This document shows, in pieces, positions 43,493 through 53,134 of a stretch of DNA of 64,000 bases (within the stretch, counting starts at the first letter, position 1; every line of letters starts with the position of its first letter). Origin of the DNA: an uncultured Flavobacteriales bacterium (lineage in GTDB: Bacteria; Bacteroidota; Bacteroidia; Flavobacteriales_G; Salibacteraceae); contig CALSRJ010000005.1 of NCBI GenBank assembly GCA_943788725.1, positions 186,001 through 250,000 of the forward strand, read 5' to 3'. Under the pieces are notes generated by a model. That model was not told where the DNA came from. It was given only the letters and a program-made list of their open reading frames with translations, and did not search any database. Both the position numbers and the translations under genes were made by a program.

Positions 43493-45847
43493 ATGACCAC
43501 CACCATGCGCTACTATCTACCAGCCTTTATCCTTTTTGCAACGGGCCTCTTTTCCGCCTGCCATGAGCGGGTGTCAGAACCTTCAGGTCCGATGGTAGAG
43601 GAGTACACCTACGGTCTCAATTCGGTTGTTCTGCTTACAAAAGACACGCTGCAGGTTGTGCTTTCAGATTACTTCAAAGAAGACGCTACGGTCGATTCCA
43701 TTCACTTCCCAAGGGGACTGGATTCAGACTGGCAGCCAGGAGAAAATGAATTGAGGCTTTTTGGTAAAATGGAAGCGTGGATCGACGCGATGGAGGTGTA
43801 TATCAACGGACAGATGCTCGTTGTCCCCGTCAAGCGACCTGCGATGGAAAAAGTTCGAATGACCTTAGCTTCCTATCAAGAGCACGACTCTATTGACATG
43901 GTAGGAGACTTGAACAGCTGGACGGCTGGGGTACATCGTTACGATGCCGATGGCTATCTCGATTTGGAATTGGCACCGGGAGGCTACGCATATAGATTGA
44001 TCGTTGACGGAGAGGAAATGCTCGATCCCGCAAACGCTAGTAGGGTGCCCAATGGTTTCGGCGCATTCAATTCATTCCTCAAGGTGGAGCCTTCCAATGC
44101 CGACTTGATTCCTCATTTAGTGGTCAAAGATGCTGTCGATGATTTGATTCACGTGGTAACGTCGGTTGACGATGGGAAGTGGTTTGCGCTGTGGCAAAAC
44201 CAATCCATTGAAAAAGTGGCTGCTGACAACCTGTTTGCGATTCCCGAAGCTGCGAAAGAATTGCAACGGTCCTACGTTCGAATCTGGTCGGAGACCCCGG
44301 AAGGCCTGAGCAATGAGGTGCGGATTCCTTTGGAGCACGGCAAGGTGATTACCTCTACCGAGCAGCTCACCCGCTATGACAACGAGGGAAACATCATGTA
44401 CTTCATGATGGTAGATCGCTTTGTAAACGGAGATACTTCCATCGACGAACCCGCAGAAGACGAACGCATCTTGCCGCGTGCAAATTATTTCGGCGGAGAC
44501 CTCGAAGGTGTGCGTCAAAAGCTAGAGGAAGGCTACTTCGACGACTTAGGAATTAACACCTTGTGGATCTCACCGATCACAGAGAATCCTACCGGAGCCT
44601 ACCAAGAATATCCAGAGCCACGAAGGTGGTTCTCGGGCTACCACGGTTATTGGCCGATCAGTTTCAAAAAGGTAGACCACCGCCTGGGGAGCAATGCCGG
44701 TCTCAAGACATTGGTAGATCAAACCCACGCCGACAACAAGAACATCATCTTAGATTATGTGTGCAACCACGTGCATCAAGAGCACCCCATGATCATAGCG
44801 CACCCGGAATGGAGGACTCAGTTGGAGTTGCCAGACGGAAGGCGCAACCTGCGTTTGTGGGATGAGCAACGACTGACAACATGGTTTGACGACTTTTTGC
44901 CCACCTTGGATTTTTCTATTCCCGAGGTAACGGATGTGATGAGCGACAGTGCCCTATGGTGGATCGAAGAATTTGATTTTGACGGTTTCCGCCACGATGC
45001 CACGAAGCACATTCCCGAAAGTTTTTGGCGCGCCAATACGATCAAGCTCAAGAAGCTGGGTGAAGAGCGCGGCAGGAACTACTTCCAAGTCGGAGAGACG
45101 TTCGGCAGTCGCGAATTGATCCAGAGCTACATCGGATCCGGAATGATGGACGGCCAATTTGATTTCAACCTGTACTTCGATGCCGTTTCGGTGTTCAAAG
45201 ACACGACCAGCCCAATGACCAAATTGAGCGAGTCCTTGATGGCGTCGCTGAATTACCATGGCAGCCTACACGCCATGTGCAACATCACGGGCAACCACGA
45301 CCTGACCCGATTCATCAGTCTAGCCGGCAAGGCAGTGCGCGATGACGAAGACCAGAAGGAGGCTGGATGGCACCGAGAAATCAAGGTGGAAGATCCCGTG
45401 GGATATGCGAAACTCAAAATGCTCGAAACCTTCATCATGACCATTCCCGGTATTCCGGTGATCTTTTATGGCGATGAGATTGGCATGCCCGGCGCAAATG
45501 ATCCCGATAACCGTCGGATGATGCGGTTCGATGACCTAGCAGCGGAAGAAGAAGCCGTCAAGGTGCACGTTTCCACCATTACGCGTCTGCGCTCTGAGCA
45601 CATGGCGCTGTTGTTTGGCGACGTTGAGATGGTGCAAGCCGATAAGGATGTCCTTGTCTACAAGCGCACTTACTTATCCGATCAAGTCATCACGTGTTTC
45701 AACAACTCCAATCGACCAATCCAAGTAACCATACCAGTAGGGTTAGAAATGGTCGGGGTTGACGCTTCCATTCCGCATACTAGCGTAAACGGCCTACTCA
45801 CAATGACACTTCCACCTTTCTCATCACAGATCCTATATTCGAAATAG
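43493..45847 (+). CDS. GH13 alpha-amylase-family lipoprotein
   Basis: About 784 residues with a lipoprotein signal (MRYYLPAFILFATGLFSAC). Start at the ATG at 43493, or 43505 four codons later. N-terminal beta domains include a CBM48-like module (about residues 105-185, DMVGDLNSWTAGVHRYDADG). The GH13 barrel (about 300-690) shows ILDYVCNHVH, the nucleophile Asp502 in GFRHDATKHIPE, the acid Glu in YFQVGETFG and NITGNHDLTRF. The broad specificity group is neopullulanase/maltogenic amylase. It is probably anchored in the periplasm or outer membrane and shortens maltodextrins before import. It lies 4 bases after the GH65 stop. Confidence 0.92.
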   Translation: MTTTMRYYLPAFILFATGLFSACHERVSEPSGPMVEEYTYGLNSVVLLTKDTLQVVLSDYFKEDATVDSIHFPRGLDSDWQPGENELRLFGKMEAWIDAMEVYINGQMLVVPVKRPAMEKVRMTLASYQEHDSIDMVGDLNSWTAGVHRYDADGYLDLELAPGGYAYRLIVDGEEMLDPANASRVPNGFGAFNSFLKVEPSNADLIPHLVVKDAVDDLIHVVTSVDDGKWFALWQNQSIEKVAADNLFAIPEAAKELQRSYVRIWSETPEGLSNEVRIPLEHGKVITSTEQLTRYDNEGNIMYFMMVDRFVNGDTSIDEPAEDERILPRANYFGGDLEGVRQKLEEGYFDDLGINTLWISPITENPTGAYQEYPEPRRWFSGYHGYWPISFKKVDHRLGSNAGLKTLVDQTHADNKNIILDYVCNHVHQEHPMIIAHPEWRTQLELPDGRRNLRLWDEQRLTTWFDDFLPTLDFSIPEVTDVMSDSALWWIEEFDFDGFRHDATKHIPESFWRANTIKLKKLGEERGRNYFQVGETFGSRELIQSYIGSGMMDGQFDFNLYFDAVSVFKDTTSPMTKLSESLMASLNYHGSLHAMCNITGNHDLTRFISLAGKAVRDDEDQKEAGWHREIKVEDPVGYAKLKMLETFIMTIPGIPVIFYGDEIGMPGANDPDNRRMMRFDDLAAEEEAVKVHVSTITRLRSEHMALLFGDVEMVQADKDVLVYKRTYLSDQVITCFNNSNRPIQVTIPVGLEMVGVDASIPHTSVNGLLTMTLPPFSSQILYSK

Positions 45848-45851
45848 ACCC

Positions 45852-47258
45852 ATGCTTATGAAAACCAATTTCTTTCTTTCGGCAATTTTCTCAACGCTTT
45901 TACTCACCAGCTGCGGCGGCAGTGTTAAGCACGATGATTCGGGAGACATCGATACGGTTGCACAAGCGACGAGTACTCCTGAAGATGCACCTAAACGCAA
46001 TGGCTTGAATGCCGCGCCTGAATGGGCTGGGCCAGCTACAATGTATGAAGTCAACGTCCGTCAATTTTCCAAGGATGGCACGTTGAATACCTTCTCTAAA
46101 AGCATTCCTCGACTCAAGAACATGGGGGTAGACATCTTGTGGTTCATGCCGGTCCAACCAATCGGCGTCGAGAACCGAAAAGGAAGCCTCGGGAGCTATT
46201 ATTCGATCTCGGATTACACGGCGGTGAATCCAGAATTTGGTACGATGGACGATTTTAAGAAGACCGTGAAAATGGCCCACTCGATGGGGATGAAGGTCAT
46301 TTTAGATTGGGTAGCTAACCACAGTGCCTTTGACAACGCATGGGCAAAAGACCATCCTGAGTGGTATACCCAAGATGAAAACGGAAACATCATTCCACCG
46401 AACCCAGATTGGAGTGACGTGGCGGACTTGAATTACGACAATCAAGACATGCGCAAGGCCATGCTCGACGCGATGAAGTTTTGGGTCACCGAAGCGGACA
46501 TCGATGGGTTTCGTTGTGATGTAGCGGGAGAAGTTCCGCAGGATTTTTGGGACGATGCGATCCGCGAATTGCGCGGCATGAAGGAAGTGTTTATGCTCGC
46601 CGAATGGGATGAGCCGATGATGCATTCGAGCTTCAACGCTTCGTATGCATGGGGTTTCCACCACCAGCTCATGGAGATTGGAAAAGGAGCCCATGATCTG
46701 GATGATCTACGGACGTTCCTAGTAGAGGAAGATGAGAAATACGCCGATGACGCCTTCAAATTGAGGTTCACCACCAACCACGATGAGAATACCTGGAAGG
46801 GAAGCGAAACTGAATTGTTTGGCCCACTCACCCGCAATTTTCAAGCACTGATTTTTGCCGCACCGGGCATTCCGCTGATGTACTCTGGACAGGAGTCGGT
46901 GCTCGATCAGCGTCTCGAATTTTTTGAGAAGGACGAGATCGATTGGAAGCGCTATGCACTCGCCGATTTCTTTTCAAAACTGAATGCGATCAAAGCGGAG
47001 AACCCGGCTTTACACGGAGGGGAATTTGGAGGTTCTTTCACCTTTCTGGGTGAGGACTGCAGCAATGGCGTCATGGCGTTTGACCGCATCAAAGGTGAGA
47101 ATCACGTGCGCTTCATCATGAACTGCACGGATGCAGCGCAGGATATCACCGCTTATCTTGACGGCACTCCTAACGACCTTTCTCTGATGGACGGCACAAA
47201 CTTCAGCGGACCAAATCTGGGAGCGTATGACTTCGTTTTACTCCAGATGAACCAATAA
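45852..47258 (+). CDS. GH13 alpha-amylase lipoprotein (short form)
   Basis: A 468-residue lipoprotein (MKTNFFLSAIFSTLLLTSC; ATG at 45852 or 45858). The GH13 barrel starts soon after the anchor: YEVNVRQFSKDGTLNTF, ILDWVANHSAFDNAWAKDHP, the nucleophile Asp in GFRCDVAGEVPQDFW, the acid Glu in VFMLAEWDEPM and FTTNHDENTW. It lacks the extra N-terminal modules of the preceding gene, so it probably acts on short oligosaccharides. It follows the preceding stop by 4 bases and precedes the MFS porter by 19. Confidence 0.92.
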   Translation: MLMKTNFFLSAIFSTLLLTSCGGSVKHDDSGDIDTVAQATSTPEDAPKRNGLNAAPEWAGPATMYEVNVRQFSKDGTLNTFSKSIPRLKNMGVDILWFMPVQPIGVENRKGSLGSYYSISDYTAVNPEFGTMDDFKKTVKMAHSMGMKVILDWVANHSAFDNAWAKDHPEWYTQDENGNIIPPNPDWSDVADLNYDNQDMRKAMLDAMKFWVTEADIDGFRCDVAGEVPQDFWDDAIRELRGMKEVFMLAEWDEPMMHSSFNASYAWGFHHQLMEIGKGAHDLDDLRTFLVEEDEKYADDAFKLRFTTNHDENTWKGSETELFGPLTRNFQALIFAAPGIPLMYSGQESVLDQRLEFFEKDEIDWKRYALADFFSKLNAIKAENPALHGGEFGGSFTFLGEDCSNGVMAFDRIKGENHVRFIMNCTDAAQDITAYLDGTPNDLSLMDGTNFSGPNLGAYDFVLLQMNQ

Positions 47259-47277
47259 GCTAGCAACACCTACACCC

Positions 47278-48723
47278 ATGCAAACCGATCCACCCGTCGT
47301 ATCTGAAACTGCTCTTGCCATCGACAAGCCGAAGCTCGGTATGGGCTCCATCATCAACCTCAGCATGGGGTTCATGGGCATACAAATGGGTTTTGGACTG
47401 CAGAATGGAAACGCCAGCCGCATCCTCGCCAATTTCGGCGCAGATGTGCATGAACTCTCATGGTTCTGGCTGGTGGCACCGCTGACGGGGTTAATCGTTC
47501 AGCCGATCATCGGCCACATGGGTGACAACACTTGGGGTAAGTTCGGGCGCAGGAAACCCTACTTCCTTGTCGGTGCAGTACTGGCTTGTTTGGGCTTGAT
47601 TTTCCTGCCGAATTCGAACATCGTAGCAGGCGAGTCGATGTATGCCATGGACTTTTTGGGCATTACTGCCATCTTATGGGTCGGAATAGGGTTCTTGGCC
47701 TTGATGGATGCATCTTTCAATATTTCCATGGAACCTTTTCGGGCGTTGGTGGGTGACATGCTTCCTAAGAGTCAAGGTACCATCGGTTTCAGTGTGCAGA
47801 CCATACTAATCAGTTTTGGAGCGATTTTAGGTTCGTTCATGCCGTGGATACTTACCAATTGGTTTGGCGTTGCCAACTCCGCGGCGGAAGGTTCTGTAGC
47901 GCCCAATGTGGTATGGTCCTTCTACGTTGGTGCTGCGATCTTGATGCTTACAATCCTCTACACGGTGCTTACGATCAAAGAGTATTCGCCCAAGGATTTT
48001 GCTCGGTACAATGGAGAAACTGTGGTGAAGAAGAAGGGAAAGATGACGGACATCTTTGTGGACTTCGTCAACATGCCCATCCGCATGCGGAGGCTTGGAT
48101 TGGTGCAGTTCTTTTCGTGGTTTGCCCTTTTCACCATGTGGGTGTATACCACGTCAAGCCTTGCTACCCACCACTATGGCTTGACGCCGGATGATACTAG
48201 CAGCGCCCTCTTCAACACCGCGGGGGATCAGGCTGGATTCCTTTTCGGTTGGTATAATTTCTTCGCCCTGATATTCGCCTTTCTGCTATCGCCCTTGGCC
48301 AAAAAAACAAGCCGGAAGTTTGTGCATGTATTGGCATTGAGTTCTGGAGGAATAGGCTTGTTGTCCATGTATTTCATTACCGACCCCAACATGCTCATCA
48401 TCAGCATGCTCGGCATCGGCTTTGCCTGGGCCAGCATCCTTTCCATGCCTTATGCCTTGCTCATCGATTCATTGCCTGCAGCCAAAATGGGCGTGTACAT
48501 GGGCATCTTCAACTTCTTCATCGTCATTCCCCAGATCGTCAATGCGCTCTTCGGAGGGCCGATCGTCCATGCCTTTTTCGACGATTATTCGATCTACTAC
48601 CTTGTCTTTGGGGGAGTGCTATTTCTTGCGGCAGCCATGCTTACGCTTCGTATTCGTGAACCCTTATTCAACGAAACGGAGATCAAGGAAATGGAGCAAC
48701 GCGATGCTCTAGGGGCGGCGTAA
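47278..48723 (+). CDS. MFS sugar porter, probably maltose/maltodextrin
   Basis: A 481-residue inner-membrane protein with 12 predicted segments. It resembles the GPH/SLC45-like sugar porters (MalY type): APLTGLIVQPIIGHMGD and the GKFGRRKPYFLVGAV loop between segments 2 and 3 are characteristic. As the last gene of the maltose operon, just upstream of the convergent esterase gene (2 bases), it most likely brings maltose or short maltodextrins to the cytoplasmic phosphorylase. Substrate assignment is from context. Confidence 0.88.
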   Translation: MQTDPPVVSETALAIDKPKLGMGSIINLSMGFMGIQMGFGLQNGNASRILANFGADVHELSWFWLVAPLTGLIVQPIIGHMGDNTWGKFGRRKPYFLVGAVLACLGLIFLPNSNIVAGESMYAMDFLGITAILWVGIGFLALMDASFNISMEPFRALVGDMLPKSQGTIGFSVQTILISFGAILGSFMPWILTNWFGVANSAAEGSVAPNVVWSFYVGAAILMLTILYTVLTIKEYSPKDFARYNGETVVKKKGKMTDIFVDFVNMPIRMRRLGLVQFFSWFALFTMWVYTTSSLATHHYGLTPDDTSSALFNTAGDQAGFLFGWYNFFALIFAFLLSPLAKKTSRKFVHVLALSSGGIGLLSMYFITDPNMLIISMLGIGFAWASILSMPYALLIDSLPAAKMGVYMGIFNFFIVIPQIVNALFGGPIVHAFFDDYSIYYLVFGGVLFLAAAMLTLRIREPLFNETEIKEMEQRDALGAA

Positions 48724-48725
48724 TC

Positions 48726-49634
48726 TCACAAGTTTTTGAGCAGAAAAGAGAGGGGCGTGCTGATGCGTGCCTTCCAAGAAGCTTCGTTGTGTTCAGCGCC
48801 GATGAATTGCTGGCTCCAATTTTCTCCGCTCCAATCGCTGGCTGCTATGATGCTGTCTATGCGCTTTTGATAAGGGGGATAAATTGAATCCAGCGTAACC
48901 GTACCGTGGTCAAAGTACAGTCGATGCGTCGAATCCAATCGGGTGATTGATTGCGCTAGGTACATTTCCATTACTTCAGGAAAAGGGTGTGGACCCGGTG
49001 AGTGGGAGAAAGGCCAATGTGTGGAAACGCATGCTGCTCCTCCAAAGACATCAGGGTATTCCAACAAGGCATAACACGAAATCAAACCTCCCATGCTGGA
49101 ACCCATCATGAAGGTGTGTGTAGGATCTGTGCAGGTTCTGTAGTTGGAGTCGATGAAGGGCTTCAGCTCTTTGGTGATGAAGAGGAGGTATTCATCGGCG
49201 AGCATTTTGTCCAAATTATACTCTGCAGAGACGCTGTCTTGCACGGATGCATCCAAGTCGAGGAAGGGTTTCTCTGGGCAGTATTCTGCGTAGCGCTTCA
49301 TGCCATTGTTTGAAATGGCTACAATGATGGTGGGGTGAATCGAACCAGAATCCATCATGGCTTGCAGAGCGCTATCAGCTTCCCATGCTACACCTCCATA
49401 AGCGGTTTCAGGGGTGAACACGTTTTGACCGTCGTGCATGTACAAGACCCGGAAGGGAGGTGTATCGGCTTCGAAGTATTGGTGGGGTAAGAAGACATTC
49501 ACGTCACGCGCGTCCACATACTTGGATGGGAAGGCTTCATGCAGCTCAATGCGCGAGTTCAGCACTTCCTTTTTCGATGTGGAGGTACAGCCCGCAATAA
49601 GCAAGCAGCAAACGAGGAAGTGTATGGCTTTCAT
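48726..49634 (-). CDS. Esterase-family (alpha/beta hydrolase) lipoprotein
   Basis: A 302-residue lipoprotein (MKAIHFLVCCLLIAGC, Cys16) of the putative esterase group (esterase D/enterochelin-esterase-like fold). FRVLYMHDGQNVF near residue 65, the nucleophile elbow MGSSMGGLISCYALLEYPDV near 170, and a C-terminal GAEHNEASW histidine fit a Ser-Asp-His triad. It is the last gene of the minus starch operon, overlapping the SusA-like gene by 4 bases (ATGA). It may remove acyl groups from starch-like glycans or act on another ester; the substrate is unknown. Confidence 0.82.
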   Translation of the reverse strand: MKAIHFLVCCLLIAGCTSTSKKEVLNSRIELHEAFPSKYVDARDVNVFLPHQYFEADTPPFRVLYMHDGQNVFTPETAYGGVAWEADSALQAMMDSGSIHPTIIVAISNNGMKRYAEYCPEKPFLDLDASVQDSVSAEYNLDKMLADEYLLFITKELKPFIDSNYRTCTDPTHTFMMGSSMGGLISCYALLEYPDVFGGAACVSTHWPFSHSPGPHPFPEVMEMYLAQSITRLDSTHRLYFDHGTVTLDSIYPPYQKRIDSIIAASDWSGENWSQQFIGAEHNEASWKARISTPLSFLLKNL

Positions 49635-51469
49635 TCTAATTCGATGATCAAAGGCTGCATTGGTTCCAAGGTCAGTTTCTCGTCCAAGGAGACAAAGCTT
49701 TTGGTCATGATGTTTATTCCTCCCGCGCTTTGGCCAAGGGTCTCTTTGAAGCGGTCGAAGGACAATTCGTACGGCGCTTCATTCTTGTTGAGGATGACCA
49801 TGATCCGTTGGTCTGCATTGAAACGGAAGTAGACGTAGACGCCATCTTGCGGTCCGTAGTGAGTCATTTTTCCGGTATGGATTGCCGTCGCCGTTTTTCT
49901 CCATTTGAGAAGGCGCCGCGTGAATTGCTGCGCTTCTCTTTGATCGGCATTCAGTCCTTCACCCGTAAAACCGTTCACCGCATCGTCCTCCCAACCCCCG
50001 GGAAAATCTATGCGGATGGTGCCGTGGTCATCCTTTTCTGTGTTGTTAAAGAGAAGCTCCGTTCCATAGTAGATCTGAGGAATGCCGCGTGTGGTGGCCA
50101 TAAAAGCCATCCCCAATTTGTAGCGATTCAAGTCTTCACCGATCTGTCGGTAGAAGCGATCCATGTCGTGGTTATCCGGAAAGATCATGAGGTTGTAAGG
50201 GTCGGCATATTGGAAGTCTTGTGCCATGGCTTCGTACAACTTAAACCAGCCGCCCCACCATGATTCCTCCTCTTTCAACGCTTCTACCAGCGCTTTTTGG
50301 GTGGGAAAATCAAACATGCTTGGAACGCATGAGGGGTATCCTCGCTTGTTTCCTCTTTGCCAATAAGCGATGTAAGCGGGGTTCATCGTCCACTCTTCTC
50401 CAACGATGTTGAAATTGGGGTATTCTTTCATTACGGCGCAAGACCAATCCGCCATGAAATTTTTGTCTGAGTAGGGGTAGGTGTCCATTCGGATTCCGCT
50501 CAAATCGGCCTCTTCGACCCACCAGATAGAGTTTTGGATCAAGTATTTGGCGAGCAGAGGATTCCGTTGGTTCAGGTCGGGCATGCTCTCTACAAACCAG
50601 CCATCGGTCATGCTCAACGAATCTTCGGATGCGCTATAGGGGTCGTGGATGGTGCTTCGGTAGTGCTTGTTCCATTTGTACTCCCAAGCGTTGTTGACCC
50701 AGTCTGAACTCGGGTGGTCTTGCACCCACCAATGGCCCGATCCGATGTGGTTCATGATCTGATCCATGACCAATTTCACCCCTTTGTCGTTGGCCTCTGC
50801 GCTCAATGCCTTGTAGTCTTCCAGGGATCCCATGCGCGGATCAATCCGATAGAAATCAGTGGTGCTGTAGCCGTGATAGGAATATTCGGGTTGTTGATTT
50901 TCAATCACAGGACAACTCCAAATCGTGGTGAAGCCCATGCCTGCGATATAGTCGAGGTGATCGCGTATGCCTTGGATGTCACCGCCGTGCCTCCCACCTT
51001 TGAACGCGCGATCGGGGCCTTCGGTCATCTCTTTTACGGCATCGTTCTTTGGATCTCCATTCGCGAAACGATCGGGCGTGATGAGGTAGACGACGTCGGT
51101 CGAATTGAATCCTTCACGCTCATTGGAGCCTGGTCGGCGTGCTTTGAAGGTATAGTCAAGGGTTTTCTTCTTCCCTTCCCGCTCTAGCGTGATGGGATAG
51201 TCGCCCGGTTTGGCAGACCCAGAGATTTGCAAAGTGATGAAGAGGTAGTTGGGGTTGTCCGTGGTCTCTGTGCGTACCACCTGAAGCACCTTTCCTGCCG
51301 AGCTCGCCGTACATTTCCCTATGTTTTCGCCGTAGAGCATGAGCTGCAGCTCCGTCTCTGCCATGCCTACCCACCAATGGGGTGGTTCTACTCTTTCGGC
51401 CCAAGATTGGGCAGAGATGTTCAAACTCAAGCATACAATGGAAACGAGAATCAGGAATTGCTTTAGCAT
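49631..51469 (-). CDS. SusA-like periplasmic GH13 (neopullulanase/cyclomaltodextrinase)
   Basis: A 612-residue enzyme with a cleavable signal peptide (MLKQFLILVSIVCLSLNISA) and an N-terminal cyclomaltodextrinase-type domain beginning RVEPPHWWVGM (about residues 25-120). The GH13 barrel has VMDQIMNHIGSGHWWV, the nucleophile Asp in GIRMDTYPYSD, the acid Glu in NIVGEEWTMNP and FPDNHDMDRFY. This architecture is that of Bacteroides SusA, which cleaves imported maltodextrins in the periplasm. I start at the ATG at 51469; the start at 51490 would disturb the signal peptide. A terminator separates it from susD upstream. Confidence 0.93.
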   Translation of the reverse strand: MLKQFLILVSIVCLSLNISAQSWAERVEPPHWWVGMAETELQLMLYGENIGKCTASSAGKVLQVVRTETTDNPNYLFITLQISGSAKPGDYPITLEREGKKKTLDYTFKARRPGSNEREGFNSTDVVYLITPDRFANGDPKNDAVKEMTEGPDRAFKGGRHGGDIQGIRDHLDYIAGMGFTTIWSCPVIENQQPEYSYHGYSTTDFYRIDPRMGSLEDYKALSAEANDKGVKLVMDQIMNHIGSGHWWVQDHPSSDWVNNAWEYKWNKHYRSTIHDPYSASEDSLSMTDGWFVESMPDLNQRNPLLAKYLIQNSIWWVEEADLSGIRMDTYPYSDKNFMADWSCAVMKEYPNFNIVGEEWTMNPAYIAYWQRGNKRGYPSCVPSMFDFPTQKALVEALKEEESWWGGWFKLYEAMAQDFQYADPYNLMIFPDNHDMDRFYRQIGEDLNRYKLGMAFMATTRGIPQIYYGTELLFNNTEKDDHGTIRIDFPGGWEDDAVNGFTGEGLNADQREAQQFTRRLLKWRKTATAIHTGKMTHYGPQDGVYVYFRFNADQRIMVILNKNEAPYELSFDRFKETLGQSAGGINIMTKSFVSLDEKLTLEPMQPLIIELE

Positions 51470-51487
51470 AGGGCAGTGGCTTTGAAA

Positions 51488-51514
51488 CAAAAAAAAGCCA
51501 CCGAAGTGGCTTTT
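51488..51514 (-). terminator. Intrinsic terminator between susD and the SusA-like gene
   Basis: On the minus strand AAAAGCCAC, loop TTCG, GTGGCTTTT runs into TTTTTTGTTTC. The C(TTCG)G loop is an extra-stable tetraloop. It lies 18 bases after the susD stop. Confidence 0.8.
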
Positions 51515-51531
51515 GAAAGGTCGTATTTAAA

Positions 51532-53121
51532 TCAGTAACCGGGGTTCTGCGTCAAGTTGGGGTTGGCGATCACATCGTCTGCGTTCAGCGGATAGATGTT
51601 CAAGTGATCGGAAACTCCGATTCCAACTGGGTCATCGCCTTTCCATTCCCATACATAATTGCTAGAAGTGAATTTGCCAAAGCGCACCAAGTCGGTTCGG
51701 CGCTTGCCTTCCCAAGAGAGTTCACGTCCCCTTTCATCCAAGATGAAGTCGAGGTCGTAAGAATCAACTGTAGGCGCTCCAGCGCGGGTGCGAAGCATGT
51801 TGATGTAGGTCAGTCCCTGACCGGTATTTCCGTAGCCCCTTACAGCACATTCGGCGTACATCAAGTACACCTCAGAAAGGCGCATCCAGTGAAAATCCAA
51901 GTTCACTTGAGAATTCAGTGAATAGTTGTCGGGTGTAGTTGCGTCACCATTGCTTTCGATGAAAACGTTCTTGTATTTAGTCATCGCCCAACCATGGTGA
52001 AATTGGTCGAAGGTGTCGATGCTTTGAACATGGTCTTTATGGTACCATGTGAAGCGGTCGCTTGTAGCAGAATCGGCTATAAAGAGGTCTGTATAGGCTT
52101 TGGTCGCGCGATATCCTTCCCATCCGCCAGTGATGCCATATTCTACAGGATCCATTGCACCCCCTACAAATGCATGCACGAAGAAGGTGGTGCCGCCGTA
52201 GGATTGTGTGAAAGCACCGTCGCATGCTACAGAGAAAATAGCTTCAGATGAACGCTCGTTGTTCAGCGTAAACAATTGCTGGTAGTTGGACTCCAACGAA
52301 TAGGCATTTGAATTTGTGATCTTATCCAAGTAGGTCACACAGTCTGCGTATCGATCCTCACCGATCCATGTATCGGCATTCAGGTACATCTTGGCAAGCA
52401 AGAAGTAGAGTGCTCCTCGATCCACGCGTGGGTAGTCTGCAGAGCCTACTGCAGGAAGATCGGCCTCTAGGTCTATTAGTTCCTGTTCAACATAAGCAAA
52501 GAGTTCTTTGCCATTGGTCTGTGGGGGCAATTGTGAACCGATGCCGTCTGCCTCCGTTACAAACGGAACGTTTCCTCCAAAAAGATCGATGGCATGTGTC
52601 CACACAAAGGCTCGGATCCAACGCGCCTCCGCGCGATACCCTCGAATCAGTTCTTTATCGGCCTCCGAGAAACCACGGCGCTCCATGTTTTCTTCCGAAC
52701 ACTCCCGAATGAATTCATTGGCCAGTGTGATCTGAAAAAACAGGCGTGAGTACATCGCTTTCACAAAGGAGTTGGATGAACTCCAACGCATGGTATTCAG
52801 CTCTGGAATACCGACGTCATTCCAGCGACACTTCGTGGCGTCGGTTGGTAATTCTTGTAGGTTCCAATAAACGCGGAGGTACGGAGAGAAACCTTCATCG
52901 ATGTCTGCGATGTCAGCGTTTCCTGCGGGGCCTTCGTTGCCACTCATCACGAAGCCAGCATAAAGCTTAGCGACGACGTTGATGTAGTTGTCTGCAGTAT
53001 CATATACTGCGGCGGAGTTGAAACCATACTTAGGCGTAAGGTTGAGGTCTTTGTGACACGCAGTCATTGCTAAAAGCGCGAACACAAGTGGAAGAATGGA
53101 TTGTACGATTCGATTGTTCAT
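51532..53121 (-). CDS. SusD-family outer-membrane lipoprotein (starch locus)
   Basis: A 529-residue lipoprotein (MNNRIVQSILPLVFALLAMTAC, Cys22). SusD/RagB hallmarks are the helical YRAEARWIRAFVWTHAIDLFGG segment (seen across about residues 165-190) and the C-terminal DERGRELSWEGKRRTDLVRFG. It is the starch- or maltodextrin-binding lid of the SusC protein encoded 13 bases upstream. Its neighbours (SusA-like GH13) support an alpha-glucan substrate. Confidence 0.95.
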   Translation of the reverse strand: MNNRIVQSILPLVFALLAMTACHKDLNLTPKYGFNSAAVYDTADNYINVVAKLYAGFVMSGNEGPAGNADIADIDEGFSPYLRVYWNLQELPTDATKCRWNDVGIPELNTMRWSSSNSFVKAMYSRLFFQITLANEFIRECSEENMERRGFSEADKELIRGYRAEARWIRAFVWTHAIDLFGGNVPFVTEADGIGSQLPPQTNGKELFAYVEQELIDLEADLPAVGSADYPRVDRGALYFLLAKMYLNADTWIGEDRYADCVTYLDKITNSNAYSLESNYQQLFTLNNERSSEAIFSVACDGAFTQSYGGTTFFVHAFVGGAMDPVEYGITGGWEGYRATKAYTDLFIADSATSDRFTWYHKDHVQSIDTFDQFHHGWAMTKYKNVFIESNGDATTPDNYSLNSQVNLDFHWMRLSEVYLMYAECAVRGYGNTGQGLTYINMLRTRAGAPTVDSYDLDFILDERGRELSWEGKRRTDLVRFGKFTSSNYVWEWKGDDPVGIGVSDHLNIYPLNADDVIANPNLTQNPGY

Positions 53122-53134
53122 GATTGCGGTGCTT

